In this document: in pieces, positions 51,945 to 59,917 of the stretch
How the letters are laid out: each line of letters begins with the position of its first letter
How positions within the stretch are numbered: the first letter of the stretch is position 1
NCBI GenBank assembly: GCA_039975855.1
Contig: JBDWGH010000003.1
Coordinates: 124,001 to 188,000, forward strand
DNA: 64,000 bases
Direction of reading: 5' to 3'
From: Litorimonas sp039975855
GTDB taxonomy: Bacteria; Pseudomonadota; Alphaproteobacteria; Caulobacterales; Maricaulaceae
Position numbers and translations under genes: made by a program
The notes under the pieces: model-generated
The model's input: the letters and a program-made list of their open reading frames with translations, nothing else
Database searches by the model: none
What the model was told of the DNA's origin: nothing

Positions 51945-54929
51945 ATGACAGATTCTAACGACACCGCCGCCGATTCCGAAAGGGATTATCGCGAGACGCT
52001 GTTCCTGCCTAAAACTGATTTCCCGATGCGCGCCGGCTTGCCCAAGGCTGAGCCCAAGTGGCTAGAGCGCTGGGACAAACTTGACCTTTATGGCAAACAG
52101 CGCGCCGCTGCGAATGACGCGGGGCAGTGGACCCTTCACGATGGACCGCCCTACGCCAACGGCCATATCCACATGGGTACCGCGCTAAACAAGGTTCACA
52201 AGGACATCATCAACCGTAGCCAGCAAATGGCAGGTCATGACGCGAATTACGTGCCAGGTTGGGATTGCCATGGTCTCCCGATTGAATGGAAGGTCGAAGA
52301 AGAGTTTCGATCTAAGGGCCGCAATAAAGACGACGTGCCGCCGAGCGAGTTCCGGGCGCGCTGCCGAGAATATGCAGCCGAATGGGTCGCTATCCAAAAG
52401 GCCGAGTTCAAACGCCTCGGCGTTATCGGGGATTGGGAAAATCCCTATCTGACCATGCGCCCGGAGAGCGAGGCGGACATCTGTGCGGAGCTCCTGAAAA
52501 TTGCGCGCACAGGCCAGCTCTATCGCGGGTCAAAGCCCATCATGTGGTCGCCCGTTGAGCAGACAGCCTTGGCCGAAGCCGAGGTGGAGTATGCGGACCG
52601 AAAAGCGACGCAGATTTATGTGAAGTTTCCTTTCGCAAAAGCAGAATGGCAGCCATCCGGAGAGCCAGGTCAAGCAGAAGCTACTCAAGAGGAAATGCTC
52701 GAATACTTTTACGAGGGCTCTAATCTTGTCATCTGGACAACGACGCCTTGGACAATTCCGGCCAACCGAGCCGTATGTTATTCTTCTAAAATTTCTTACG
52801 GACATTACGAAGTCACCGAAATGGAAGAGAGTGAGTTTGCCCCATGGTCGAAGCCAGGCGATAAGCTAATTGTAGCAGATGATCTCTGGGAAGCTGTAGC
52901 AAAGTCTGGTTTAATTAAGTCAGCCAAGAGACTGAACAACGTGCTTCCAGAAGAGTTGAAGGCGTTGACGCTGGATCATCCTCTAAAAAATATGGCCGAC
53001 GCCGAAGGGAAATATGATTTCCCTGTGCCGCTCCTAGAAGGTGATCACGTTACGGCTGATGCGGGTACGGGTTTTGTTCATACGGCTCCGTCGCACGGTG
53101 AGGACGACTATAATGTTTGGGTGTCCAATCAGAAGAAATTAGAGGCGCTAGGCATCGATCCTGTCGTGCCCATGACGATGGACGATAAGGGCTGTTACAC
53201 CGATGTCATGCCAACCCGGTTCCAAGGTTTGGATGTTATCCGCACTTCCGGCAAGAAACGCGGGCAAGACGGCAAAGCTAATGGCGAAGTTCTGAAAGCT
53301 CTCGTCGAATGCGGCAACTTGATTGCCCGCGGAATTCTGATGCTGCGCGATGCGCATAGCTGGCGGTCCAAAGCGCCAGTTATTCGCCGCGCCACACCGC
53401 AATGGTTTATCTCTATGTCTAAAGAGGGCTTGCGCGATAAAGCTATGGCCGCAATCGAGGAGACACAATTCTGGCCGCCGCGCGCCAAGAACCGTCTGTC
53501 CACCATGGTCGCAGACCGTCCTGATTGGCTGATTTCTCGCCAACGTGCTTGGGGTGTGCCAATTACGTTGATGGTTCACAAAGATGGAACATTGCATACG
53601 GAACGCGATGATGCCGATGCGATTGATGCGCGTATCCTTGCGGCTGTTCGCAAAGACGGTGTTGACGGCTGGTTTGATACGCCTGCTGAAGACTTTCTCG
53701 GCGAGGACGCGTCTGACTGGGAGAAAGTCACAGATATTCTCGACGTCTGGTTCGACTCTGGCTGTACTCATGCATTCTGTTTGAAGACACGTGATGATCT
53801 GCCGGACCGCGCCGACCTCTATCTGGAAGGGTCCGACCAACATCGCGGTTGGTTCCAGTCTAGCCTTTTAGAGAGCTGTGGAGTCTACGGTGAAGCGCCT
53901 TATAAAGGGGTGATGACCGATGGATTCGTCGTCGATGAGAAGGGGCTGAAAATGTCCAAATCTCTGGGCAACACCATGAGTCCGCTTGACCTCGCCAAGC
54001 AATATGGCGTTGAGATTATCCGCTTGTGGGTCGCATCGTCCGATACGACAAATGACCTGAAAATCGGCAAGGAAATTATCCAAACCAATGTCGATTCCTA
54101 TCGGAAGCTTCGAAATACACTTCGCTATATGATCGGCGCGTTGGACGGATATTCTGATGCGGAAGCTGTGTCTTATGACGAGATGCCAGCATTGGAAAAA
54201 TGGGTGCTACACCGTTTGTCGGAACTGACAGATATACATACAGCTGCCGCTGCCGATCATGACCACCGCAAGATTTTCAGCACTCTGTTCAATTTCTGTA
54301 CGGGTGATCTCTCCAGCTTCTATTTCGATATTCGAAAAGATGCGCTGTATTGCGATCCGCTGGACAGTACGCGCCGCCGTGCCTGCCGCACCGTCATGAA
54401 TGAGATTTTCTTGCGCCTGACAACATGGCTCGCACCAATCATGTGCTTTACGATGGAAGAGGTCTGGCAAGCTCGCTTCCCCTCTGAGGACGGCTCCGTG
54501 CATTTGGAGGTCTTCAAGACAGCGCCTGGAAATTGGAAAAACGACGATATCGCGAAAGCGATCGAGGGCGTACAAGCCTTCCGCGACGACGCCTTTGATG
54601 CCATCGAAGCATTGCGCCGGGAAGGGGCGATTAAGTCCTCTCTCGAGGCCAGTATTCGCGCTGGCAAGTCCTGCTTGAGCGATGAGCTTTCTATTCTAGG
54701 GGTGACAGATGATACGGATTACGCTGACCCAACTAATCCGTCCGATGTTCTTGCTGATTATCTGATTGTCTCAAAATGCCAGCTCTCAATCGCGGGGGAC
54801 GACATGCTTGTGACAGATTTGAAAGCAGCAGAGGGTTGGACAAAATGCGATCGCAGCTGGAAATATTTCCAAGGCGAGGGTGACATCACAGCCCGTGACG
54901 CGGCCGCAGTGACGGCATTTGATGCATAA
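51945..54929 (+). CDS. ileS: Isoleucyl-tRNA synthetase
   Basis: A 994-residue class I synthetase. The HIGH box appears as ANGHIHMGTAL near 72, and the KMSKS motif is in GLKMSKSLGN near 668. The large CP1 editing domain holds TTTPWTIPANRAV and GTGFVHTAPSHGEDDY. The last 50 residues, where many bacterial IleS have a four-cysteine zinc finger, read KCDRSWKYFQGEGDITARD, so the finger has lost three of its cysteines. It stands alone; lspA, a common partner downstream, is absent. ATG at 51945 follows a weak ribosome binding site. Confidence 0.97.
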   Translation: MTDSNDTAADSERDYRETLFLPKTDFPMRAGLPKAEPKWLERWDKLDLYGKQRAAANDAGQWTLHDGPPYANGHIHMGTALNKVHKDIINRSQQMAGHDANYVPGWDCHGLPIEWKVEEEFRSKGRNKDDVPPSEFRARCREYAAEWVAIQKAEFKRLGVIGDWENPYLTMRPESEADICAELLKIARTGQLYRGSKPIMWSPVEQTALAEAEVEYADRKATQIYVKFPFAKAEWQPSGEPGQAEATQEEMLEYFYEGSNLVIWTTTPWTIPANRAVCYSSKISYGHYEVTEMEESEFAPWSKPGDKLIVADDLWEAVAKSGLIKSAKRLNNVLPEELKALTLDHPLKNMADAEGKYDFPVPLLEGDHVTADAGTGFVHTAPSHGEDDYNVWVSNQKKLEALGIDPVVPMTMDDKGCYTDVMPTRFQGLDVIRTSGKKRGQDGKANGEVLKALVECGNLIARGILMLRDAHSWRSKAPVIRRATPQWFISMSKEGLRDKAMAAIEETQFWPPRAKNRLSTMVADRPDWLISRQRAWGVPITLMVHKDGTLHTERDDADAIDARILAAVRKDGVDGWFDTPAEDFLGEDASDWEKVTDILDVWFDSGCTHAFCLKTRDDLPDRADLYLEGSDQHRGWFQSSLLESCGVYGEAPYKGVMTDGFVVDEKGLKMSKSLGNTMSPLDLAKQYGVEIIRLWVASSDTTNDLKIGKEIIQTNVDSYRKLRNTLRYMIGALDGYSDAEAVSYDEMPALEKWVLHRLSELTDIHTAAAADHDHRKIFSTLFNFCTGDLSSFYFDIRKDALYCDPLDSTRRRACRTVMNEIFLRLTTWLAPIMCFTMEEVWQARFPSEDGSVHLEVFKTAPGNWKNDDIAKAIEGVQAFRDDAFDAIEALRREGAIKSSLEASIRAGKSCLSDELSILGVTDDTDYADPTNPSDVLADYLIVSKCQLSIAGDDMLVTDLKAAEGWTKCDRSWKYFQGEGDITARDAAAVTAFDA

Positions 54930-54950
54930 AATTATCGTTTTTCGATAATT
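54930..54950. repeat. Perfect 8-bp dyad right after ileS
   Basis: AATTATCG-TTTTT-CGATAATT begins at the last base region of ileS and ends 5 bp before the -35-like TTGACG of the next gene. No T tail follows, so it is more likely an operator or AT-rich promoter element than a terminator. Confidence 0.35.
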
Positions 54951-54954
54951 ATTA

Positions 54955-54972
54955 TTGACGACACCTGTCGTA
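54955..54972 (+). promoter_or_regulatory. BlaI-type operator with -35 box upstream of the DUF2807 gene
   Basis: GACGACACCTGTCGTA at 54957-54972 has arms ACGACA and TGTCGT around a 2-bp centre. It matches the two operators of the blaI-like promoter (57462-57477, 57486-57501) in the core ACrCCTGT and overlaps a -35-like TTGACG at 54955-54960. A weak -10 may lie near 54978-54984. Confidence 0.55.
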
Positions 54973-55006
54973 ATGGCGTAGTGAGTCTCCATCAAAGGAG
55001 ATCATT

Positions 55007-55666
55007 ATGATGAAAACAGTTTTGGGAGCCGCCAGTGCCATGGCGCTTCTCCTATCCGCGCAAACCGCAACCGCACACGATGTCGATAAAAGCGACTGGG
55101 AAACACAAACCTACGATTTTACCGGATTTGACGACATCCGCTTGCAGGGTGTTTACGACCTCGAAATTAAGGTCGGACCGGATTATTCGATCACCGTGTC
55201 TGGCCCGCCAGAGCGAATGGAGGAAGCTGACATCCGCGTGTTTGGCGACCAGCTCATCCTGAGCCAAGAAAAGGATCGGCGTAGGTTTAAGAAAAACGAG
55301 GGTTTGCATGCTGTCGTAACTCTGCCTGCATTGGTCAATATTGACTTGCAAGGGGTAGGGTCAATTACGGCGACGGGTGTTGATTCAGAAGATTTCGATA
55401 TCGATGTCGAAGGTGTCGGCAGTGTCGAAATTTCTGGGAAATGCGGCCGCTTGAATGCGTCATTGGAAGGCGTTGGATCATTGGATGCATCTGGTTTGAA
55501 ATGCAAAGATGTTGACGTCAGCGTTGAAGGCATGGGCAGCGCAGAGGTTTATGCCTCAAGCGCGGTAGATGCAGATATTGAAGGTATGGGCAGCATTAAA
55601 GTTGACGGGAATCCAAAGGACGTCAAGAAATCCAAATCTTTCATGTCGTCTATTGAGATAAACTAA
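55007..55666 (+). CDS. DUF2807 (head GIN) adhesin-like exported protein
   Basis: A 219-residue protein with a signal peptide (about 1-23, TATA-H). The DUF2807 core begins FDDIRLQGVYDLEIKVGP. Its second half is built of tandem beta-helix rungs with the repeated turn EGVGS or EGMGS (VEGVGSVEISG, LEGVGSLDASG, VEGMGSAEVYAS, IEGMGSIKVDG). DUF2807 proteins are predicted envelope proteins of unknown function. It has AAGGAG 7 nt before the first ATG. Its promoter carries the motif shared with blaI, and a terminator follows the gene. Confidence 0.88.
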   Translation: MMKTVLGAASAMALLLSAQTATAHDVDKSDWETQTYDFTGFDDIRLQGVYDLEIKVGPDYSITVSGPPERMEEADIRVFGDQLILSQEKDRRRFKKNEGLHAVVTLPALVNIDLQGVGSITATGVDSEDFDIDVEGVGSVEISGKCGRLNASLEGVGSLDASGLKCKDVDVSVEGMGSAEVYASSAVDADIEGMGSIKVDGNPKDVKKSKSFMSSIEIN

Positions 55667-55690
55667 AACTAGCGACACTATTTGACAAAA

Positions 55691-55721
55691 CGGGTCCGTC
55701 GTCGATGGGCCCGATTTTTTT
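55691..55721 (+). terminator. Terminator of the DUF2807 gene
   Basis: CGGGTCC/GGGCCCG with one G-U pair and a 9-nt loop is followed by ATTTTTTT, 24 bp after the stop. Confidence 0.8.
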
Positions 55722-55740
55722 CTGAGAGGGGGTAATTCAA

Positions 55741-56835
55741 ATGACCACACCCAGACCCTTTCAGAATGTCCCTTATTGGCTTCGTGTCGTCGGGCGAGTT
55801 GCACAATGTTTAGTGCTTTTGGGTTTTATTCCGCTGTTTTTGCTGGCCTATCGTTCGAGTGCTGCCAGCAATATATTGATCGTGTTTCTAATGATCGGAA
55901 TTGTTGCCGTGGTTGTTTCGCGATGTTTTGCGGTCGCGAATGGGAACTTAATTTGGAAATTTTGGACAGCCTCGAAGGTCAGCCTGTTCGGCAGTTTCGT
56001 CAGAGTCCTTTTTTATGTTGGGGCCGCGCTGGCCTCATTTTATGGCAGCGTTCACAGGGCGTTCGGACTTGAAAATGTCGTCTGGGCTGTCGGTCTACCG
56101 ATTGCGGCTTGCATCATGATCGCTTTGCTAAGTCTGCCGCCCCGCCGATATGTAAATTGGCCCGTCACAATTTTCAGCGCCGTGATGGCCCCAGTATTAA
56201 TTGGGATTGTTCTATTCGGCGTCCGGGAACCGTCAAAAGACGTTTATATCGTCGCCTATCCAATAGATGCTCCCAGCCTTGTTATGCATGGTGGGCCGTC
56301 CGTTTTGACGAATTACCACTATATTCATCAAAGCCAAAAACATGCTTTGGACATTGGCGGTGAAGGCGAGTCAGGGGTGATGATGAAACCAGGTGATCCT
56401 CTCACAGATGATGGTTGCTTCGGCGCGCCGCTTATTGCCGTAGCAGATGGAACGATTGTCAAAGTTGTTTCGGAAGAAGCCGATGTTGAGATCGGCGAAC
56501 GTGGGGAAGGCCATCCAGCTGGAAATCATGTTTTGTTGGAAATCGCCCCGTCCAGATATGCGCTTTATGCCCATTTGAAGCAAAGCTCAGCTACCGTGGA
56601 GGAGGGACAATTGGTGAAAACAGGCGATATTTTAGGCGCTTGTGGAAATTCAGGAAATACCTCGCAACCACACCTGCATTTCCAAATTCAAAGCAAGCTT
56701 GATTTGTTTGATTCAGAGAATCAAACTTTTCCCGTTCGGTTCACCAATGCCGAAAGAGAGCGTTTTGGAAGACACGTTCGAACAGGCGCCTTCAGCTTGC
56801 GGCGAAACGACATTGTAAGACCTTTAGATCCTTAA
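55741..56835 (+). CDS. M23-family peptidase with N-terminal membrane helices
   Basis: A 364-residue protein with five predicted membrane helices in the first half (about 18-37, 42-62, 78-100, 107-127, 136-154) and a LytM/M23 domain in the second half. Zinc ligands are visible: HALDIGG near 200 (His and Asp), and YAHLKQ and QPHLHFQIQ near 270-305. M23 peptidases cut peptidoglycan cross-bridges, or act as regulators when inactive; here all ligands seem present. The polytopic anchor is unusual for the family. The ATG has GAGAGGGGG upstream. It is separated from the DUF2807 gene by a terminator. Confidence 0.88.
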   Translation: MTTPRPFQNVPYWLRVVGRVAQCLVLLGFIPLFLLAYRSSAASNILIVFLMIGIVAVVVSRCFAVANGNLIWKFWTASKVSLFGSFVRVLFYVGAALASFYGSVHRAFGLENVVWAVGLPIAACIMIALLSLPPRRYVNWPVTIFSAVMAPVLIGIVLFGVREPSKDVYIVAYPIDAPSLVMHGGPSVLTNYHYIHQSQKHALDIGGEGESGVMMKPGDPLTDDGCFGAPLIAVADGTIVKVVSEEADVEIGERGEGHPAGNHVLLEIAPSRYALYAHLKQSSATVEEGQLVKTGDILGACGNSGNTSQPHLHFQIQSKLDLFDSENQTFPVRFTNAERERFGRHVRTGAFSLRRNDIVRPLDP

Positions 56836-56945
56836 AGGGTGTGCTCTTTCAGCTTGGGTTAATGCGAATTAAGATATCCGCGCCTGCATTCGGCCTTATT
56901 CTTGCTTATAGCTGGTAAGGACTAACACTTGTGTGGGGAATACTT

Positions 56946-57398
56946 ATGAGATCTTCTATCAATACAGCGCTCGTCGCCGCTATTTTACTTGTCGGCGCGG
57001 CTCCGGTTTATGCCCAATCAGCAGATGTCAGCCCGACATTACTTATTGAATCCGGACCTAGTGATAATCCTGAATACCGGCGAATGGTCTTCGTGAAATA
57101 CCTCTCAGGCAACTATGTGAGCGTCAATTACCGCGCCTATAATCGTGCGGAATTCACTCAGGTTCCTAACACGACCCCGAATGAATTGATTGCGGCTTGT
57201 GCTAACGGCCGTGCCTCCACCCTTTCTGAAATTCGAGCGTTTGAACGGGCGGAAGCCAATCGCAAGCGTCGCGGCCAATCGCCAGAGATTGCACGCTTCT
57301 GCGTCAAAAATGTTTCGAATTGGGAAGGCGGCCAGCGGGCAACCTATCTGGACCCGATATTCAACGGTATGCCTCACGCTGCATCATTGAATAATTAG
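56946..57398 (+). CDS. Small exported protein of unknown function
   Basis: A 150-residue protein with a signal peptide (hydrophobic core about 7-19, likely cut after VYAQ). The mature part has two Cys (about 85 and 119) that could form a disulfide and a charged segment RAEANRKRRGQSP. ATG at 56946 has GGGGA 8 nt upstream; the longer GTG/TTG frame from 56931 is less likely. No domain recognised. It precedes a weak terminator and the blaI-like promoter. Confidence 0.7.
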   Translation: MRSSINTALVAAILLVGAAPVYAQSADVSPTLLIESGPSDNPEYRRMVFVKYLSGNYVSVNYRAYNRAEFTQVPNTTPNELIAACANGRASTLSEIRAFERAEANRKRRGQSPEIARFCVKNVSNWEGGQRATYLDPIFNGMPHAASLNN

Positions 57399-57423
57399 CG
57401 CTTTTTAAGCCATTGTAGTTTTC

Positions 57424-57456
57424 AGCCCAGACAATGCTCTGGGCTTTCCAATTTTT
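57424..57456 (+). terminator. Terminator between the exported protein and blaI-like gene
   Basis: AGCCCAG/CTGGGCT with an 8-nt loop is followed by TTCCAATTTTT. Confidence 0.6.
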
Positions 57457-57459
57457 CAT

Positions 57460-57501
57460 TTGACTACACCTGTGGTCGGTCTTATGACTACGCCTGTAAT
57501 C
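57460..57501 (+). promoter_or_regulatory. blaI-like promoter with two operators
   Basis: TTGACT at 57460-57465 and TATGAC at 57483-57488 are 17 bp apart. GACTACACCTGTGGTC (57462-57477) covers the -35 and GACTACGCCTGTAATC (57486-57501) covers the -10 and start region, 24 bp apart. The dyad form GACnACA-cc-TGTnGTC resembles the ACTACA/TGTAGT operators of BlaI/MecI repressors. Autoregulation by the adjacent gene is the obvious reading. Confidence 0.7.
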
Positions 57502-57514
57502 AAAGGTGTCTAGT

Positions 57515-57883
57515 GTGAAACTTAAAATCAGCCAATCCGAACTCGATGTCATGGACGTTTTATGGCGCGAAGCCCCTTTGGGGTCCGCCGAAGTGGTTGC
57601 GCGGTTGGACGCTAAAAAAGATTGGTCCGCCCGCACAATCAAAACGCTATTGTCGCGCTTGGTGGAGAAGGGTGCGTTGATGACCGAACCCGAGGGAAGA
57701 CGCTTTCTTTATACCCCGGCCATCTCCCGCGACGGATATGTAGGTCCTGCGACGCGGCGTTTTGCTGACCGCCTTTTCGGCGGACGAGCTGCGCCTCTCG
57801 TTGCCCATTTAGCGGAAGGGGACGGCCTATCCGACGCTGATATCGCTGAAATAGAAGCTCTCTTGGAAAAGCTAAAGAAATGA
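57515..57883 (+). CDS. BlaI/MecI/CopY-family repressor
   Basis: A 122-residue winged-helix repressor. The family pattern is seen as ISQSELDVMDVLWREAPLGSAEVV, then the recognition helix WSARTIKTLLSRLVEKGAL and the wing EGRRFLYTPAIS. The C-terminal half forms the dimerisation helices, ending in LSDADIAEIEALLEKLKK. GTG at 57515 is preferred because AAAGG is 8 nt upstream; GTG at 57506 overlaps that site. The stop overlaps the M56 gene start (ATGA). In BlaI systems the repressor is cut or released on a signal from the M56 membrane protease. Confidence 0.9.
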   Translation: MKLKISQSELDVMDVLWREAPLGSAEVVARLDAKKDWSARTIKTLLSRLVEKGALMTEPEGRRFLYTPAISRDGYVGPATRRFADRLFGGRAAPLVAHLAEGDGLSDADIAEIEALLEKLKK

Positions 57884-58800
57884 CTCTCGAGGGGTTTCAA
57901 AGCTGGGTCATTCAAACGGGGCTAGTTGTTAGTCTCTTGATCGCTATTATTTTGCTTATTCGCCGGCCATTCGCTCGGGCCTTCGGTGCAAATGCAGCCT
58001 ATGCCTTGTGGAGCCTACCACTCATTCGTTTGTGCTTGCCGGGTTTGTCCATACCTCAACGTTTTGTGCCAGAGTTTTTGAAACAAACATCAGTAGAGAC
58101 TGTGATTGTTGAACCTTTCGATGCTCCAGTTATGGCGCTGCCAGCGATTACAGGCGAACCGAGTGTTTTTGTTCCTGCTTCGACGCCGGAGCCAGAGATG
58201 TTTCCATGGGGTGTTGTCTTGATCGGCGTCTGGCTAAGCGTAGCCGTGCTTTGGCTAAGCTATCAATTGTTCCAACAGGCTCGTTTCAAATCTAAATTAG
58301 AAGCGCAGAGCATTCTCCCATCGAGAGACCTCTCAAATGAGATTAAACGAGCAGCAAAAAGTGTAGGTCTGCACAAAATTCCTAGCGTGCGCGTTTCGTC
58401 GACAGGAATGGGGCCACTCGTGACCGGGGTACTCAATCCACTCGTCATCGTTCCAAGCAACTTCAACAAAACCTTCGATACAGAACAAAGACAATTCGCG
58501 CTCGTCCACGAATTCGCTCATATCAAACGTCGGGATCTTTGGGTTGCGCTGACGACCCTGCTATTCCGAGCTGTTAACTGGCCCAACCCACTCGTTCATT
58601 ACGCATCTCACAAATTAAGGGGTGATCAAGAGGCGGCTTGTGACGCTTTCGTTGTGAAAGTGACGGGCGGAAAAACCGCGCATTCCTATGCAAAAACACT
58701 TGTGAAAGCTGTTCGACAAGATCGCACGACTTCGCAACCCAACGCACATTTAGCCTTGTCTTTCACAGAGGCAGATACCGAAATTTCAAAAGGAGACTGA
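57880..58800 (+). CDS. M56 (BlaR1-like) membrane metalloprotease, shortened
   Basis: A 306-residue protein with three predicted helices (about 10-27, 37-55 and 108-127). A cytoplasmic zinc protease domain follows with HEFAH at 210-214 and a DQEAACDA third-ligand segment near 253. BlaR1/MecR1 homologues continue past this into a fourth helix and a periplasmic sensor. Here the chain ends at residue 306, and the helix and sensor-like part are encoded in the next gene, 1 bp later in another frame. It overlaps the repressor stop by 4 bp. It is expected to cut or inactivate the repressor on an external signal. Confidence 0.88.
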   Translation: MTLEGFQSWVIQTGLVVSLLIAIILLIRRPFARAFGANAAYALWSLPLIRLCLPGLSIPQRFVPEFLKQTSVETVIVEPFDAPVMALPAITGEPSVFVPASTPEPEMFPWGVVLIGVWLSVAVLWLSYQLFQQARFKSKLEAQSILPSRDLSNEIKRAAKSVGLHKIPSVRVSSTGMGPLVTGVLNPLVIVPSNFNKTFDTEQRQFALVHEFAHIKRRDLWVALTTLLFRAVNWPNPLVHYASHKLRGDQEAACDAFVVKVTGGKTAHSYAKTLVKAVRQDRTTSQPNAHLALSFTEADTEISKGD

Positions 58801-58801
58801 A

Positions 58802-59806
58802 ATGAAGCGACTACTCAATTTTGGAGTATCCGATCCTTTGACACTGGGCATGGCCCATCCTGTCGCGGATCGTCTTGAAACGCTTGGTCGTGCCAGACCA
58901 GTGACATGGGGTAGCCGTTGCCTCGCACTCAGTGCCATGAGTGTGATTGCTTTGGCCAGTGCTCCACTGAGTATTGCGTCGGATCACCCTGACCACGACT
59001 CAGAAACGCACGTCAAAACTCGGTATAAATTCATATCCAGTTTTGATGGAAAGAAAGGCCAGAGCTATGAGATCGTTACAGAAGATGGCGTGAAGAAGGC
59101 TTATCGTCTGCTCGGAGACGGCAAACGAAAAGAAGTTGATCTCACAAAGAACTCCGACGGATCTTACCAGATGTCTTATGACGATGGACAAATCATCGAT
59201 CTCCCCAATATTGATTTGGACGGTCTTGAGGGTCTTAAAGGTTTGGCAGAATTGGAAAAACTTGAAGGCTTGAAGGGGTTGAAAGCGCTTAAATCCTTGG
59301 AGGGTTTGGAAGGCTTATCCGCTCTTTCAGCTTTGAAAGGTCTTGATGGTCTTGATGGTCTGGACGCGCTGGATGGAATCGAAATTTCCGGAGAGGATGT
59401 CCAAATCCTTACACTTGATGGGACTGAATTTACTTTCTCGGACGATTCAAATTTGAGAGATGGATTTCCAGAAAAATTAAGAGCCATGCTTAGTTCCAAA
59501 GATGGATCTAAAACGATAAAAATCGTGCGTAACGGAGAGACTGCGAATTGGATCAGCAAAAACGGATCAGACGGAGAAAGGTTCGACCTCGAGGATACAG
59601 TTGTTGGAACCCATTTTGAGTTCATTCATTCCTCGAACCGAATTGACGCTGTTCAACGCCAGCTTGATCGGACGAAGCGTCATTTAGAGGCGATGAAAAA
59701 TAATAAAGACATTTCCTACGATTTGGAATCGGCTTTGCGCGATATTGAAAGTGCGCAAAAATCTCTCGAAGAAGCTGAGAGTCGTCTTCTGGATGATGAC
59801 GAGTAA
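58802..59806 (+). CDS. Separate sensor-like protein of the M56 system with xxL repeats
   Basis: A 334-residue protein. Residues 1-45 (including HPVADRLETLGRARPVTW) resemble the linker that in BlaR1-type proteins follows the protease domain, and 46-58 is a hydrophobic helix that could be the fourth membrane span or an uncleaved signal. The extracytoplasmic part holds a beta-rich segment (about 74-135) and eighteen consecutive three-residue repeats ending in Leu or Ile (residues 140-193). A second beta segment and a charged C-terminal coiled coil (about 280-330) follow. The start has its own AAGGAG 6 nt upstream. No homologue family is recognised for the repeat part. Confidence 0.65.
   Translation: MKRLLNFGVSDPLTLGMAHPVADRLETLGRARPVTWGSRCLALSAMSVIALASAPLSIASDHPDHDSETHVKTRYKFISSFDGKKGQSYEIVTEDGVKKAYRLLGDGKRKEVDLTKNSDGSYQMSYDDGQIIDLPNIDLDGLEGLKGLAELEKLEGLKGLKALKSLEGLEGLSALSALKGLDGLDGLDALDGIEISGEDVQILTLDGTEFTFSDDSNLRDGFPEKLRAMLSSKDGSKTIKIVRNGETANWISKNGSDGERFDLEDTVVGTHFEFIHSSNRIDAVQRQLDRTKRHLEAMKNNKDISYDLESALRDIESAQKSLEEAESRLLDDDE
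59219..59380 (+). repeat. Eighteen codon-triplet repeats encoding x-x-Leu
   Basis: In frame with the gene at 58802, 54 codons read as 18 units: DGL EGL KGL AEL EKL EGL KGL, then KAL KSL EGL EGL SAL SAL, then KGL DGL DGL DAL DGI. The DNA repeats are not identical (mixed CTT, TTG, CTG and TTA Leu codons), so the pattern is kept by selection on the protein rather than by recent slippage, apart from a short GGTCTTGAT-like run near 59339-59360. Confidence 0.85.
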
Positions 59807-59917
59807 ATCGTCTGAAATTTAATCTCATAAACGGTCCGAACTTGTTTGGATTACATCCAGTCAAGTTTCTGCGCCTGCCCCTTTGAACCCTGTGGCAGGT
59901 GCTCTTATATCTATGAC

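Noticed and set aside
56859..56872. TTAATGCGAATTAA as a CtrA site
   Set aside because: The spacing is six, not seven, and the downstream gene gives no reason to expect CtrA control.
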